Assembly: GCA_023301395.1 (NCBI GenBank)
Contig: JALZUY010000177.1
Location: 1-7,239 of the forward strand
Direction of reading: 5' to 3'
DNA length: 7,239 nucleotides
DNA from: Nonlabens sp.
GTDB lineage: Bacteria > Bacteroidota > Bacteroidia > Flavobacteriales > Flavobacteriaceae
Shown here: positions 6,623 to 7,239 of the stretch, piece after piece
Layout of the letters: each line of letters opens with the position of its first letter
Position numbering within the stretch: the first letter of the stretch is position 1
Translations under genes and position numbers: made by a program
The notes under the pieces: model-generated
What the model was told of the DNA's origin: nothing
Seen by the model: the letters and a program-made list of their open reading frames with translations, nothing else
The model's database searches: none

Positions 6623-7239
6623 ATGAACGAGTTATTGAATGTTAAAACATATTTTAATTGGAGCTCTGGCAAAGATTCTGCTATAGCCCTTTATTATTTA
6701 TTACAAGATTCTAATTACTCTATAGATAAATTAGTGACTTCAGTTAATGGTAAATATAACCGCGTTTCTATGCACGGCTTACCTATTAGTTTATTAGAGG
6801 CACAAACTAAAGCCATAGGTATTCCATTACAAACCATTGTTCTACCAGAGCAACCAAGTATGGAAGACTATGAAAACATTATGAATGAAACAGTCAACGG
6901 TTTAAAAGCCGAAGGTTTTACACATTCCGTTTTTGGTGATATATTTTTAGAAGATTTAAAAACGTATCGAGAGCAAAACTTAGCACCGCATCAAATTAAA
7001 ACAGTGTTTCCGCTTTGGAGAAAAGACACACGCTTACTTATTAATGAATTTATAGATTTAGGGTTTAAAGCTGTTATTGTATGCGCAAATGCTAAGTACT
7101 TTACAGAAAATTTTGTTGGAAAAACGATAACTAAAGAGCTCATTGACAGCTTACCTGAAGAGGTAGATGTATGCGGTGAAAATGGAGAGTTTCATACTTT
7201 TTGTTATGATGGACCCATTTTTAAGGAACCAGTTCCTTA
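6623..7239 (+). CDS. DUF71/COG2102 ATP pyrophosphatase (diphthine-ammonia ligase-like), 3' end cut off
   Basis: The frame starts at ATG 6623, 11 bases after the previous stop, and stays open to the window edge: 205 full codons plus two bases. The PP-loop motif NWSSGKDSA is at residues 12-20 (family SGGKDS), binding ATP for AMP-forming chemistry. Further family signatures are RVSMHG (47-52), VFGDIFLEDLKTYRE (103-117), FPLWRKDT (129-136) and the C-terminal ENGEFHTFCYDGP (186-198). Family members are about 220-240 residues, so only a short tail is missing. In archaea and eukaryotes the family makes the last step of diphthamide; bacteria lack diphthamide, and published comparative genomics linked some bacterial members to B12 salvage, so the substrate here is unknown. 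The close spacing suggests it is the last visible gene of the kinase operon, though nothing ties its chemistry to signalling. Confidence 0.9.
   Translation, partial: MNELLNVKTYFNWSSGKDSAIALYYLLQDSNYSIDKLVTSVNGKYNRVSMHGLPISLLEAQTKAIGIPLQTIVLPEQPSMEDYENIMNETVNGLKAEGFTHSVFGDIFLEDLKTYREQNLAPHQIKTVFPLWRKDTRLLINEFIDLGFKAVIVCANAKYFTENFVGKTITKELIDSLPEEVDVCGENGEFHTFCYDGPIFKEPVP

Overview
The window looks like chromosomal DNA of a marine member of the Flavobacteriaceae (Bacteroidota). This rests on the AT-rich composition, the absence of Shine-Dalgarno sequences before the starts, -7 boxes of the TAnnTTTG type, a DUF5723-like outer-membrane barrel protein, an M49-type dipeptidyl peptidase made as a lipoprotein, and a palindrome of the CGCTTTCGC(G/A)AAAGCG type that I associate with genera such as Nonlabens and Dokdonia. 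The genus is a guess. There is no sign of phage, insertion sequence, CRISPR, tRNA or rRNA, and no gene-free stretch longer than 180 bases.

Layout: (1) bases 1-966, + strand, the 3' part of a gene for a beta-barrel-like protein of the DUF5723 type. (2) 987-1025, a perfect 16-bp hairpin serving as terminator for two convergent genes. (3) 1045-3054, - strand, a lipoprotein metallopeptidase of the dipeptidyl peptidase III (M49) family with its zinc motif intact. (4) 3055-3234, a 180-bp divergent intergenic region with a candidate promoter in each direction and three different inverted repeats. (5) 3235-6611, + strand, a tightly packed run: a TPR-containing sensor histidine kinase, a NarL/LuxR-type response regulator overlapping it by ATGA, and, 3 bp later, an esterase-like lipoprotein. 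(6) 6623 to the window end, + strand, an ATP pyrophosphatase of the DUF71/COG2102 (diphthine-ammonia ligase-like) family, cut by the window edge and 11 bp after the previous gene, so probably in the same transcript.

How the genes may work together: the kinase should sense something through its periplasmic TPR part and pass phosphate to the regulator, which has an intact Asp and a LuxR-type helix-turn-helix. The most notable point is the third gene. It keeps the fold signatures of the alpha/beta-hydrolase 'putative esterase' family, but the nucleophile Ser has become Gly and the catalytic Asp and His are also missing. Encoded directly behind a two-component system and predicted to be membrane-anchored, it looks like a pseudoenzyme, possibly a binding or sensory accessory to the kinase. 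That role is inference. The divergent region, with three dyad symmetries, is the natural place for control of both the operon and the peptidase.
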